Shown here: positions 12,896 through 24,422 of the stretch, in pieces
Numbering within the stretch: position 1 is the first letter of the stretch
How the letters are laid out: each line of letters starts with the position of its first letter
Origin: Hofstenia miamia
Lineage: Eukaryota > Xenacoelomorpha > Acoela
Length of the DNA: 64,000 nucleotides
Assembly (NCBI GenBank): GCA_004352715.1
Contig: SCFE01000005.1
Location: forward strand, 142,431 to 206,430
Direction of reading: 5' to 3'
Notes under the pieces: generated by a model
Seen by the model: only the letters and a program-made list of their open reading frames with translations
Databases searched by the model: none
Told to the model about the DNA's origin: nothing
Program-made: the position numbers and the translations under genes

Positions 12896-14344
12896 TATTC
12901 TATCATCAGCAGCCTCATAAACTTTGTATTGCGTGGCTGAAGGCAGATCGCATATGGCGGACATTACTTGAATTTCAGTGCTTCTGTTTATTAATATTTG
13001 CTTAAATTGCTTCTTTACTATTTGCTTTAATCAACTAGATGAATTCTGGTAACTAAATTTTCCAATGACCTTGGGCCGCGTTTTTGGACAGTGTACATTC
13101 ACCAGTCCCGGATTTAGGTGCATGGTTATTCTCTCAGCGCACATAATTAGTTATGTGATTGCCATGTATTTTGCAACTCAAATTTTGGATGTAAATCACT
13201 CTGTTGGTGAGAGCAATGTTTCACTATTGATGTTACTTTTGCTTTTTCTCACACTATTATTTGATAGATGTCAAGCAAACTTGTTTTAATAACCACTATG
13301 GTGATTTCTATATTAAACAGCTGCTGCTATTATGAAACTCTTAGTGTTTTTCTTTGCTGAATGTTTCTTACAGTTTTTGCTAGAATGTACTATAGATGTT
13401 ATTTTGCTTGCCCTTGCTCTCAAATTAAACTAATTAAGTCGATGCTAGATGTTGACCCAAGAACATTAAAAGAGTATTCCAAAGAAAACTGTCTAAATTA
13501 TTTTATTATTTGTTTTCTAACTAAAGTTCACTATGTCCATGGTAACAACTACAGATTGTTAACAGAAAACAAAGAAGATATTTGAATTTACTTTTTCTTT
13601 AACTATTGTTTATCCAAAGTTCAAAGTGTCCAAGATGCTGATCATAGAATGCGCAATAAACCTAAGGTACAAATCTGGTTTATCTATTTCTTTTATGAAG
13701 AAGAAATCTGTACAAACTATTTCACTAAGACAATGGTTGCTTCTCTTATTTTATTAATAATGGTTCTATTACAATTGGAAGTGTCAGAAATAGCTGTAAG
13801 TTCTTGCATATTTCTATTATACTCCAACAATTCATTTGACTCAATACTACCATACAATAACTTTTTTTGTTCTTTAGAACTAACCTATTCCTATCTGATT
13901 CATGGTACTCACAAACTGTTTTTTACACTACCTTTGTTTATTCTCTCATACTTGGAATTGTTTGTATGAAAATGTCTACCAAATTACCTCCAATAGTATC
14001 CAACCTCAAATTAAAAACAAAAGACCAACTGATCACAATGATCATGAAACTCTCAGAATAATTAGAGAAAATGGAATTCGAACTAACTTTAGTATGTCCA
14101 CTCTTCTCAAAACATAGTGGAGACAATACTCTCAAAGATATGGAAAATCAAATAGATAAGCAAGTGCAATGAGTGATCTACCATCACATTTCTCAGCAAA
14201 TGAACAAACTAAAAACTATACTGATGCTAACATGCAGAATCACTAAACTCGAATCGAAAAGGACTAAATCGCTCAAAACTAATTATGATGATGTTGTGCA
14301 ATCAATAGCAGACGAATGAATTAGCAAAAGAGTTAACAAATTTG
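12894..14344. other. Unassigned stretch with several short hydrophobic frames
   Basis: Frames of 62-106 codons overlap in all three plus-strand phases between 13065 and 14117. They are leucine/phenylalanine-rich, overlap each other and lack conserved motifs. From 14060 to 14355 one phase has a Lys/Ile/Asn-rich translation interrupted by stops. This could be decayed 5' flank of the retroelement that follows, but I cannot identify it. Confidence 0.35.
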
Positions 14345-15215
14345 AATTATGAACAGGTACATGCCGATGTTTAATTGTTTATGCAATACTACTATAAATA
14401 CCTATTAGTGGATTCATTTGGTAATGAATTTACTTCATTTGATTTCTTATTTTTATATTATCAGGTTTGATTATATATGTCAATGAAAGCTTGAAATGTC
14501 TGAGCGCATGAGTAGTTACCCAGTGGTCCCCAGATTCAACTAAAGTTACGGGAGCCAACGCACATACCGCTATTCACAATGTGATGCTGTTTGGTATCAG
14601 GAAACTTATTCTGTCGTGCAGATTTTAGGTTAAGTCTACGTGTAGGGGTTTTTACTTTGTTGTAGCTTTCCAACCAATTCATTTGTTATAATAACTCACG
14701 TCATTAAATAGCTGGATAGCTAACCTTTAGGCTAACCCTTTTTAGATCCAAATTCCCTAGGTGTAATAACAAGCTTTATTATACATATGAGGTGCCTATG
14801 AGCCCCAATTTATATTACATGTTGTTAATTGTTACTGTCGAGTTAGACAACTGCATTACTGACATTCAATTATGACTGTTAGGTATTCTATTTCTGCCGA
14901 CCATATTGATTGTTCACATGTATACAGGTCGTAGTTACATCTACTTATATGAAGAGCTATTTATATGTAAGGTTTATATCCAGCTCAGGCAGAATGGTTG
15001 CAAACTCTCATTTATTGCAGTTATTGGTAATAACCAAACAATCAATACACCAAATTAATAGGGATTTACAACACACAATAGACATTTCTGCACCATGAGC
15101 CTTGTCTGTGAGTCACAATCGTTTCCACTGTAACTGGTGATGCCATACCACTCCTTGTTTCTCTTGAGCTGCAGTGCTTTGCTTCGGGTTCCGACCCTGA
15201 TAACATCTTGCCGCT
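14345..15215 (+). repeat. LTR-like repeat, 5' of a gypsy relic
   Basis: Seen: this block aligns by eye, in order, with 50585-51470. Shared landmarks are AACAGGTAC, a TATAAATA-type box, GGTGGTCCCCA-type words, TAGGTTA followed by TAGGGGTTTTT, TTTTTAGATCCAAATTC, and a final GGGTTC/GGGTTTCAACCCT-like segment. It lies directly upstream of gag, protease and reverse transcriptase remnants on the same strand. Inference: it is the aged 5' LTR of that element, and the 50-kb copy is a relative. Exact ends are not resolved. Confidence 0.5.
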
Positions 15216-15379
15216 TTTGATCTAAACAAGTTGTTAGTAATACCTTACCTTGCTATGAATAGAAAGCTGGATTAAATGGAATTGTACAGTTGGTTAACAG
15301 ATTAATTAATAGAAAAAGTTATAGCTTTACCGAAAAATGTCTATAAATCTGCTTGTACAGATTCTACACTCACAGCAAC

Positions 15380-15960
15380 TTGTCACAAAAGAAAATGGCT
15401 GCATCCAGTTGCCTCTTTATCAATAAAGCTGTAAGCATACATATGAGCCTAAATGCCAAAGACAAAATGAGGTACAATTCACTGATAGAAGCCCTTAACA
15501 AACATTTCAACAATAAGAGCACTCATGAGTAATGCCAGGTGGTTCTCTAAAAACTAAAATGAAAGGTGATAAAGATATTACTAATTTCATTTTAAAAGTC
15601 AAATGACTGTTAAATCTATCTGTTAAAGAAGGCATATACTACAATAAGCAGGATCTATACTCTTTTATTAACACAGGCATGTCACCACTAATTAAAATAT
15701 GCTTTGAAAATAAGTGCAACATCATTGATCTGTTACACACTTTAATAAGTAAATGCATTAACATACAACTTGGTCTCGAGAATAACTCCTGACTGCAAAG
15801 AGAGCTTTCTTCACAACATCAAAACCACTCTTTGCTACTAGCAAAAAAACAAAGAACACTAAAATGAAATCTGCAGTACAAAATATATCAATCATCCAGA
15901 ACAAGATATAATGTAAGATGTGCACTCAACAGGGACTCACAACTGAACATTGCCAAACTG
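15380..15960 (+). pseudogene. gag: Ty3/gypsy gag remnant with damaged zinc knuckle
   Basis: Seen: broken plus-strand frames containing RYNSLIEALNKHFNNKSTHE and MKGDKDITNFILKVK, which fit the retrotransposon gag pattern. Bases 15913-15954 then encode CKMCTQQGLTTEHC. Known: the gag zinc knuckle is CX2CX3GHX4C. Here both first cysteines, the glycine and the last cysteine stand in register, and the histidine is replaced by leucine (CTC where CAC is expected). In-frame stops separate the pieces, so no functional capsid protein can be made. It is followed by protease and reverse transcriptase in the gypsy order. Confidence 0.55.
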
Positions 15961-16079
15961 TTATTTATGTGATGGACAAAGAAAGGATGCAGAATCAATT
16001 ATGAAAGAAACAGATGGAATTTTGGACTAACAATGGCACCGTACCCAAACAGCAATTTCGTTGTTGTCACAGATCTCCC

Positions 16080-16739
16080 AAACAATTCTGATACCTGTCA
16101 ACATCAATAGTGTTAACTTAAATGTCACAGCAGATACTGGACCTTCAATAAATATGTCAGATGCATGAGCTAACAAAATTAGATGGACACACTGTATGGA
16201 GAACTACAACTCACGTCTTATTAACACCTCTGATGATTATGTTAATTTTAGAAAAGTAATTTGAGACATACGTATTTCTATACAATGTGTAAAATTTGTA
16301 CGATGTTCATATCCTGAATAACCACACTCTCCCCAATGAAATGATAATTGGAAAGGACTTTTTATCCAAAAACAACAGTTTAATCGATTTTCGAACTAAA
16401 ACATTAACTGTCAACGAGGGCAAAAACATCTGTGTCTTTTGCAACTCAACCTGGAGTATCATCTGCATTCTTTTTAATCAAGAACCTTCATATCAAACCT
16501 TATCATTGGTAATAATTAAAATCAAATCAAAAGAAAAAATCTCAAAGGTGAATATGTCATCCAAAATCATATTACTAAATAATATTTGTACAGTTCAAGA
16601 TGTTTCAGGAATCATTGCAATTCGGACAAAGAGTAATAAACTCAAACCAAACCAATCGACAATAATCAGAATACCTCTAGAAAAAATCATTACAAAATTG
16701 AAACAATTACCACACTCTGATGAAAACTCTCAACTCTAG
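16080..16739 (+). pseudogene. Ty3/gypsy retropepsin-like protease remnant
   Basis: Seen: NVTADTGPSINM around 16121-16156 carries the DTG active-site triplet of aspartic proteases (D at 16133). The 147-codon frame 16296-16739 then begins near IIGKDFLSKNNSLIDF, the usual downstream block (I-G-x-D-F/W-L) of retropepsins. The two parts are in different phases (16133 is phase 2 and 16296 phase 0 of position modulo 3), so the gene is frameshifted. The rest of the 147-codon frame is the poorly conserved linker leading to reverse transcriptase. Known role: cleavage of the Gag-Pol polyprotein. Here it is a relic. Confidence 0.6.
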
Positions 16740-16806
16740 TAACAACAAGATACTGCTAATATTGAAGAAAAATAACGCACATATCTTTAACAATTAGGAG
16801 ATAAGT

Positions 16807-17338
16807 GTGGGAAAAGACATTAGAGTACAAAATGAAATTAACACCACCTCTGATAAGCAGGTTCACCAGCACTCTTGTAGAGTACCTCAACATCTCCAGG
16901 ACAAATATGCTTCCACTATCACCAAATTACTAAATAATGGAATTATTAGAAAAAGCAAAAGCCAATATGCTTCTCCTACTGTGCTCATCAAACAAGAAAC
17001 TATGTATCAATATTTTAATGCTTACTGATATCACTAAAGAGGGCACATATCTATTCCCTCGTATTTATTATATCATCTATAGTGAAGCTTAATTTAATCT
17101 CTTTCCAACAATAGACTTGTGCAAAGCCTACTTGCAGGTACCTATGCAAGAATCTGATATAGAAAAAACAGCTTTTATAGCACCATATAGTCTGTTTAAA
17201 TGGTTGAACATGGGATTTGGTTTGTGTAATGCTCCTGCTACATTTTACTGCTACATCATGAAAATACTCCTAGGCAACAAACAACAATTGGAATCCAGCA
17301 TTGCAGCTTACATTGATGACTTAACACCAAACTCTTAA
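16807..17338 (+). pseudogene. Ty3/gypsy reverse transcriptase remnant
   Basis: Seen: 16807-17028 encodes KLLNNGIIRKSKSQYASPTV, the fingers motif of Ty3/gypsy RT. 17117-17338 encodes LCKAYLQVPMQESDIEKTAF, then MGFGLCNAPATF and AAYIDDL. The palm aspartate (here DLCKAYLQVP; consensus D-L-x-x-G/A-Y-x-Q) and the YIDD catalytic box are both visible. A stop-bearing 90-bp segment separates the two parts and translation ends right after YIDDL. RNase H and integrase are absent downstream, so the element is 3'-truncated. Family assignment to Ty3/gypsy is firm from the GxxxxSxSxYASPxV and NAPATF blocks. Confidence 0.85.
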
Positions 17339-17689
17339 AATGACACAAATTATATACCATTTTGCATTACATGTAAAGTCTTAATTTATTAGACGTTTTA
17401 TAAGTGATAATAAAATTAATAAAGAAAGGCTAAGATGTTTACAGTAGGCTAAACAATTTAAAAAATGATTTGGCTAATGTAAATAATAGCTGCTACTATT
17501 AAAAAGATGTATCGCATTTCTTATTGTACTCCATTGACTTATAAGCAAGTTGTTTTGAGGTCCATGTTTGCTTTTCAGAAATCAATTTTCATAAAAATGT
17601 TAAATTTTACTTCTATAACTTAAAGTTCTATTTCCAAACATTCTATTGTTTTAGAAAGGTTGAAGCTTGGAAACAAGAAAATGAAAATT
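17339..17689. other. Spacer, nothing recognised
   Basis: AT-rich with no domain. Marks the truncated 3' side of the gypsy relic. Confidence 0.5.
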
Positions 17690-18055
17690 CAAATGTGGAA
17701 AATTTCTTTGTAGTTAAGGATTTCTAAATGTTAGTTGATCGCTTTTGATTGTTAATTAATGATTTCTGAATGTTAACTGACCTATACTGAATGTCGCTTT
17801 TCATTTCTGAATGCAAATTAACGCTTTTTGAATTATATTTGACAAATTCTGAATGTTGCTTTTCATTTCTTAATGTAAACTATGATTTTCTAAATGTCAT
17901 TTTTGATTTCTAAATGATTACTGATCCTCTATAAATGTAGTTTTTCATTTCTAAATGTAAATTGACCATTTCTATTTGGAGTTTTTGGATCTCTAATTGT
18001 AAAATTATTGTTTCTAAATCCAAGTTGATGATTTCTAAATGTCAATTGGTAATGG
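17690..18055. repeat. Degenerate minisatellite with TTTCTAAATG core
   Basis: Seen: the words TTTCTAAATG, TTTCTGAATG, TTCTTAATG and close variants recur at roughly 20-40 base intervals, usually followed by T(T/A/C)AATTGA-like sequence. I count about a dozen recognisable cores. No protein domain is encoded. Likely an old tandem array that has diverged. Confidence 0.6.
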
Positions 18056-19462
18056 TGTAGAACTGCTATTTCCATTAACACTTTCTGTTAAAAACTAATA
18101 TTAGTATAAGCAATAAACATTTTGGGCTTTAAGTTTTGGGTGATAGGATAAGATCGAGTTATTGTAATTATATTGAAGTCTGAGCATTTATTTTGTTATT
18201 TAATTTTATTTTGAATTTAATAGTTTATATCCTATTACTATTACTTAATTGTGGATGGCGAAATATAATTCTTATCCCATCCCTATCTTCCCACTGAATT
18301 TCATCTCCATGGGAATCCCTACATTTCTACGAAATTTAATTCTTAACCCCGCATTATTCCAATAAAATTTTAATGCAAAACTTATACATGAAAAACGTGA
18401 TCTTTTGTTGTTAAGCTTGACAATAATGTCCAGTTAAAAATGATTGTATAATGGATAGAGCGGTATCATCTAAGATTTGTTTTATATCCATCTTCAGTAA
18501 ATATTCTGTAAGACTTGTTATTCTCTGCCTATTATGTTATTTTCACTCAATTTAAAAATTTTTTTATATTAATTGCTATTTTAATATTTTTTCTCATCCA
18601 CCCCACCCGATTAACACATTGTTCTCCATGGTGATCCCATCTCTACCGTCACTTTCTAAAGTTATTTTGCATTTCCTGCCTCCATACTACTTAGTGAAAT
18701 TTATTAATTAAATAATGGGAAAATCCGGTAATAGCTGCTTTGTACTATGGAAGTCTGGAACCAATTACCACTCTGAGCTTTCCTTTGATTATAGGAAACT
18801 TAATTTACATATGTAGATATGCTTGCATATATAAAAAACACTACTTTATAAATCTTTTGTACCAATATATGTCTATGCCTTTCAGTAGATAAATGTCGCT
18901 ATTTATAGAGACCTTGTTTATATACAGGTAAAATTTTCATTAGGGAATTTTGTACTATCTCTTAATTAAATGAAATACCAGGAAAATTCATTAACAGATA
19001 AGTGGGATAATATCTAACAGTTTAGTGTTAGACAAAACGTCTCATCAAGGAATAGATGATAAGTAATAGTCAAAATACCAAATTTGATTTTTTCACTAAT
19101 GATTAACTAGCGAATTTCATATGCAAGAGCATGTCTTCTATGCATAGTATGTTCAAATTTTGTGCAGCGAAATTCCAGCAAGGATTCACAATTAGCAAAC
19201 CATATAATCTAATATCAAAACATTGTAAACTTAATAAGATATTTGCTTTTTGTGCACTCCGGTGGATGAGTAATATGCGTTCAAAATGAGTTTGTAACTA
19301 TAATACAAAAAACTATGTAAGCCTTTTATGTTGGGTTTTACTATGAGGACTATTATTGAAAATTCTTGATTTTTTGAAAACATCGAATTCAATAGGCAAA
19401 TTTACTATGTGGATCATTTTTTTGCTCAATTGCTAAATTTAGGAAGGCCGAGTTATCGGGAC
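18056..19462. other. AT-rich spacer, nothing recognised
   Basis: No coding or RNA signal that I can support. Confidence 0.5.
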
Positions 19463-20087
19463 CAGTGCTGCTTAAAAATTAATTTTACTTTAATGGAAAA
19501 TGTTTTTCTTAAAAATCAAATAATGGAAATGGCGAAAATGAAAAATTTATTATGGCTATCAATGGAAAATTATTTGCCATTTTAGAAGTGCATATCATAA
19601 TGCAGAATTTTATGAATTTCACTGTTTTTTCATATAAAATTTTTCAAATATTTGTGTAATTAAATTGTCTATACGTTTGCATACTAAAACACTAAGTGAT
19701 AACTATCAAAAAAGTTCACGCTGCAATGACATTTTAATAAGTGGCGCTGTCGATCCATCAAATTGAAAATTTCTACACTAAACACAGTTATAGAATTGAC
19801 ACAAATTTACTAATTCTGATTGGTCAATGAGCATTTATCCCAAAAATAGCTTTTGTGTACATAACCTTCCAGACAACTAGCTTTGCTTGGGATAAAAAAG
19901 TAGCACTGAAAAGTGTCATGGATGATTAAATTGATTGTTTCAGAAAAAATAATTTAGCAAAGTTGTGAAACAATTGCAAAAATGGCAATTAAAGGTGTTT
20001 TAAAAAATTAGTTAATCGGCATTTTGAAAATTTAAAATCCATTAATGGCAATTAATTTTTCCCAACATTAATTTTTGAGCAGCTCTG
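19463..20087. mobile_element. hAT-like MITE, about 625 bp
   Basis: Seen: the left end is CAGTGCTGCTTAAAAATTAA and the right end on the other strand is CAGAGCTGCTCAAAAATTAA. The body is AT-rich with repeated AATGG(A/C)AA(T/A)TAATT-type words and no open frame. Flanking octamers (ATCGGGAC and ACGTGGAT) match poorly, so the target duplication is eroded or the edges are off by a base. Known: CAGNGNTGC-type ends on short AT-rich elements are typical of hAT MITEs. A similar body (ATTAATTTTCCATTAATG) recurs near 33000-33060. Confidence 0.6.
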
Positions 20088-21225
20088 ACGTGGATGGTGC
20101 CAATCAGTGGCGTCAAGCCACTTACAAATTACTGATTTCTTGAAACAAAAATTTAAAAAGTCGTAACTCATGAACTAATAAGAATATGCAAAATCAGAAG
20201 ATACCTATTAAATCCCGGCTTAATAGCGGTTTAATTAATGTGTTTTCGGCGACTTCTCCAAAGGCGGTGGTTTTGGCAGCGTTGCGACCATGCCTTTGCG
20301 CATTTCACTCCGTAATGGGTTTGGAGGTCTATCTACACATTTAAACAAATTGTTAAAGTTTGGTGTTGCCTCTATATGCTCCAAGCCTTAGAATTACATT
20401 AAATTTAGGTATGAAGTGTAAGCCTATTTTAAATATTTCTTAAAAAATCGGAATGTTAAAAAAATTATATTTCCATCAAATTCAGCCACAGGGCTTTAGC
20501 AAAAATTTTCAGCATTACTTTCGATTTCCAACTTTCCTAATACGCTTAGACAGAATTCCTTGAAGATGTGGAAAACAGTTTTTTCTAATAAAAGGATCCC
20601 AGGCATTTATGATTAAATTTCCCAGGATTTTTTCTTAAAATCTGTAATTATTTCGTCAAAAATATTTCAAGCGCTTTTAACTCACAAACTAAGGTAGACA
20701 TCCAAAATCTGAAAAAGCAACACAATAGCAAAGTGTCTTCTTTTTCATATATATTTTAACATTCTGCACCATATGGCAGGCATCATGACATCGGACTTTG
20801 CATAGTTTGCTCCTTATTGGGCTTAGGACGTTGAAAGAAATATCTTAGGTTAATTGATGACCTCATGGGATTTAGAACTCATGATAATTTGAATGAATTT
20901 CAAGAAATCGGAGTTTTCATCAAAAATAGTTAATTTTTTAAGCGCATCGGATACAATGTTGTACAAATATTCACCATTCCACGGATTCACATTCACCAAC
21001 AATGTGCAAATTTCCTATAGCTTGAAAAAGTGATTGAAAATGTAGAAAAACGGTAAATTTTTAAGTCACTGGCGTGTCTTATAAAATAGCTCAATTTACA
21101 TACTAAAAATAATATAATATAATAATAATTTTTTTTATATCAAGAATTTTCTTGTTGATCTTTCATATTCCTTCTACATCTATTTCAACTCAAATCTTGA
21201 ACAGTAAAACCATTTGTTTAGATTC
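20088..21225. other. AT-rich spacer, nothing recognised
   Basis: No supported gene; repeated A/T runs only. Confidence 0.5.
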
Positions 21226-21238
21226 AACTGAAGTGTCT

Positions 21239-22130
21239 AAGATCTCTGTTTTATATGGAAATTGCCGAAGTTTACGAAACATTTCACGTCGTTAGGATCT
21301 ATCTAATTTTCCTGTGTCGATTGAAAACTCAATTTCGTTAATTTGCCTCACAGAAACTTGGCTCGATTCATCTTTTCCCAACTCTGTGTTTTCTTTTGTT
21401 CCTCCTTTCAAATAATTGCCCGATCTGATAGATCTTCTCTTTTTCATGGTAGTACACTTATTGCTATTCATACAAGTACATCAGCTAATCATTCGGTTAT
21501 AAGTCCACCCTTTGAATGCGATTTCAGTTGCTCAATAATTCTCTATAGCAACATGTCTAGTATTCAAGTAATTTGTATTTACATCCCACCTTTCAATAGT
21601 AAATATCGTATATACATATCAAAACTCCAGAATACTATATCTTTTTTCTTGACAGAATTCACTTCATTCAATACTTTTCATGGAATTTTGGACAAATCTG
21701 TGCTAATAATAAGTGATTTTAACCTGCATCAAGTTGATTGGCATGCTTCACACTCAACAAATCTATATGAATCTGATATCTTAGAATTTTTCAATAACCT
21801 CAATTTATTCAACTTGCTAGTTTTCCTACAAAAATTCAGGAAACACGTTGGATCTCATATTTTCTGATAATTAGGACCTGTGTGTTTTATCTATTAATCC
21901 GGCTCCTTTCTCATCAGATCACGCATTTTTATGGTTTTCTATTCCATTCTCAGCCAGAATTTCACACAATGTTTCAAAGAATGAGTTTTCTTATTCATTA
22001 GGTAATTACATTTCCTTTAATAATTTTATCCAAACTCATCTTAAGTTTGACATTCTTTCTTGTTTTGATGTTGACTATTTGATTAACATTTTAATTAATG
22101 GTATCCTTTCAGGTCGTTCAGAATTTGTTC
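21239..22130 (+). pseudogene. LINE endonuclease/exonuclease/phosphatase (EEP) domain
   Basis: Seen, in order: GNCRSLRN near 21263 (start-of-domain NxRSL block); ICLTETWLDSS at 21338-21370 (the E of LTETWL is the metal-binding glutamate); CIYIPPFNSKY near 21571; VLIISDFNLHQVDW at 21701-21742 (G/S-D-F-N block); TLDLIFSD, and SSDHAFLWF near 21909 (catalytic SDH). The frame is interrupted between 21290 and 21343 and again after 21867. Known role: nicking of target DNA for target-primed reverse transcription. All key residues are recognisable, but the coding frame is broken. Confidence 0.75.
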
Positions 22131-23760
22131 CGTAAACTACGTCAGAAGTTACCATTCTACAATTATTCTCATTTTGTATATCTTTAAAACAAACTTCCCT
22201 CCCTTAAGCGCCAATCTATTCATCCATCTGGTAAAGCATTTCTCCTAGCTAAAATTTTGACATTAGCTTATCATTTTTCAGACTCAATTGAACTTAACAA
22301 AATTTTGTATATCAATTCCTTTTCATATTCGAATTCCATAAATTCCTGCCATAAGTATCTAAAAGCTTTATCAAAGCCTCAATCTTTGCCTTCTACATTA
22401 TCATATGACAACATTTCTGCATCATCTCCACAAAATATTGCTGAACTTTTCAACAAATACTTCTGTTCTGTTTTCTCAGATCCACCTCTATCATCTTATT
22501 CAGTTATATACTCATCAATGCTTCTGATGCTACTTAATTCATTTACGCCTCATTACCTACGCCAAGGAGGTTATATTTTTGGTAGCGTTGGTTTGTTTGT
22601 TTGTCTGTTTGTTTGTTAGCAACTTTATGGAAAAAGTAATAGATTGATCGACCTCAAATTTTCAGCAGAGGTGCGTCTCCGCCCAAGAAAGAATCCATTA
22701 AATTTTGGTGCTGATCTGGGGGACACAAGCTGCGTGGCAGAGGTCTGCACTCTCCGAGTGCTTTTCTAGTTTTCTATTTATACACTTCTAACTTCGATAA
22801 AATCTCGCACTTCTCATTATGATGACCTAAACCCCATCCTACTTAAAAGCATTGCCTCTTCTTTAGCGGATTCTCTTTTTTCGTTATTTAGATCAATTTT
22901 TTTAACAGCAACTTATCCTGCATCTTGGAAAGTTGCAGTTATCAGTCCAATTTATAAATCTGGTAAGAATTTGCGAAAACATTTATGTTCTTCTTATCGC
23001 CGAATCTCTATACTCTCTCATCTCTATTAATTTTTGAAAAAATTATCTTCAAAGCCATTTAACATATTTTTCGCAAACTTTTGTCACCATTTCGATTTGG
23101 ATTTATATCGGGAAAGTCTACTGTTACTTCCATTCTAAAATTTCTTGATTTTGCTTTTCAAAATGTTGATAAAAATATCAGTTTCTCATCAATTGATCTA
23201 GATTTTAGCAAATGTCGTACTCCTTACCTTATTTACAAATAGAAAATTTCGGTATTGATTCTGATTTTGTTAATCTTATTTCTAGTTATCTTTCTAATCG
23301 ATCTCAAGTAGTTCGTATTGGCTCTCAAACTTCTGAATTTCCTATCTCTTCTGGTGTCCCCAAAGCTCAATTCTTGAACCTTTCCTTTTTCTATAATCAT
23401 TGATGATTCCATTAAATATATTTCTCAAAAAAATTCCATTTGTATGCTTTATGCTGATGATATCCGATTTTTTTCTGCAAATTTGAACGACTTTCAAACT
23501 TCTTGTGACAATGCACTACAATGGTCAATTGATAATCATATTTCTTTCAATACGTCAAAATGTGAAGGTCTCTTCTTTTGCTTTACACGTAATGCTAGAC
23601 CTCCTATGATTAGATTATCTACCTTTACATTCCTTTTAAACGTGAAGTAGCTGACTTAGGAATTGTTATTTCTCATAGTTTATCCTGGAAATCGCATATT
23701 TTTAAAAAAATAAAAAGTTCTCTTCTTCTAGGTTTATCTGAAATTTGTAATACCCAAGTC
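22131..23760 (+). pseudogene. LINE reverse transcriptase, frameshifted and interrupted
   Basis: Seen: linker frame 22257-22545; after the 215-bp insertion the sequence resumes with YDDLNPILLKSIASSLADSL. Then come ASWKVAVISPIYKSGKN, SYRRISILS (the SYRPISLLS block), FRFGFISGKST, DLDFSKCRTPY (palm aspartate block), SGVPKAQF (decayed GVPQGS) and MLYADDIRFF at about 23444-23473 with the YADD catalytic box. Stops occur inside several blocks, so the protein cannot be made. The order of blocks matches RT of APE-type LINEs. Confidence 0.8.
22557..22771 (+). repeat. 215-bp short interspersed element inserted in LINE RT
   Basis: Seen: the LINE reading frame stops making sense at ACGCCAAGGAGG (from 22559) and resumes after TGCTTTTCTAGTT (to 22771). 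Inside are GGTAGCGTTGG, a (GTTT)n run, AGCAAC..TTATGGAAAAAGT, AAATTTTGGTG and GCAGAGGTCTGCACTCTC. From memory, a short element with this same succession of words is scattered through unrelated aquatic invertebrate and fish genomes. I cannot run a search, so this recognition is unverified. It has no coding capacity of note and no clear target duplication. Confidence 0.6.
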
Positions 23761-23877
23761 TACTCACTATTCAAGCAAATGCTTGCTCACCAGTTCCCAG
23801 GGAGTCTAAGAGCTTTCCTCATCACTCTAGCTGTTCCTAACACTGCTGCCTACTACTACTGGGACTACTTCAACCTT

Positions 23878-24422
23878 CTATAAGTTCCACAGCCTTTCTA
23901 TTTCCTCAGCCAACATTCTATACTTGTCTATCTTCTTCTGTCCTTTGGTACTGCTATGTCTATCACTGTTCCCAATCTTTTTTCTTTGTCTACTACTACT
24001 ATGTTTGGCCTCCGTACTTCTATTTTCTATGACGCCTTGTGGCTTGTGCTCATACCACTTGCCTCCTGCTTCTAACCCATGGTACCTGCTGAAACTCCAG
24101 TGTACCATTCTTCCCACCTTGCCATGCCTGCAATCAGATGATCTACTGTCTCCATCGCTTTCTTACATAGCCTATGCTTATCACTTACTTCTACTCTTCT
24201 GTCTATATGCTTCTTCAACCAGTTTGTTCTTATTGCTTGCTCCTGTGCTGCCATTATTAGTGCTTCTGTTTCTCTTTTTAGTCCTGCCTTCTTTAACCAC
24301 TTGTTGATCTCTTCGGTAACACATTTCTGTGTTCCTCCAGTATTCTCCATGCATTGCCTTCTGCCTATACCTTGTTTGTCTCTCTGATTCCATCTTACTC
24401 TGGTATACCTTCTTTCCTTCAA
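23878..24422 (-). pseudogene. LINE C-terminal knuckle and REL-type endonuclease remnant
   Basis: Seen: EEINKWLKKAGLKRETEAL, AAQEQAIRTNWLKKHI, HRLCKKAMETVDHLIAGM, then in another frame RMVHWSFSRYHGLEAGGKWYEHKPQ, and KIDKYRMLAEEIERLW just before the stop at 23878. Known: these elements carry CxxC...H..C (usually CxxC..xETVDHxxxGC) followed by a restriction-like endonuclease. Here the first and last cysteines are changed (R and M), and the PDIxxxD catalytic section is scrambled between WYEHKPQ and KIDKYR. The domain is dead but clearly recognisable. Confidence 0.75.

Larger units (their letters stand above)
21226..23760 (+). mobile_element. APE-type LINE relic (endonuclease + RT)
   Basis: An almost full second ORF of a non-LTR retrotransposon can be followed on the plus strand: apurinic-type endonuclease, linker, then reverse transcriptase with its YADD box. 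It is broken by several frameshifts and stops and by a 215-bp foreign insertion at 22557-22771. The order EEP-RT without a REL-type C-terminus fits the CR1/Jockey/I group of LINEs; I cannot place it further. No ORF1 is seen upstream. It converges on another LINE relic on the minus strand that begins at about 23765. Confidence 0.75.

Noticed and set aside
12735-12920. Tyr-Ile repeat frame
   Set aside because: Translation of a (TA)n microsatellite.
13065-13289. 74-codon hydrophobic frame that could be a membrane protein
   Set aside because: No motif, AT-rich leucine/phenylalanine bias, overlaps other frames of equal quality, no splice or start context.
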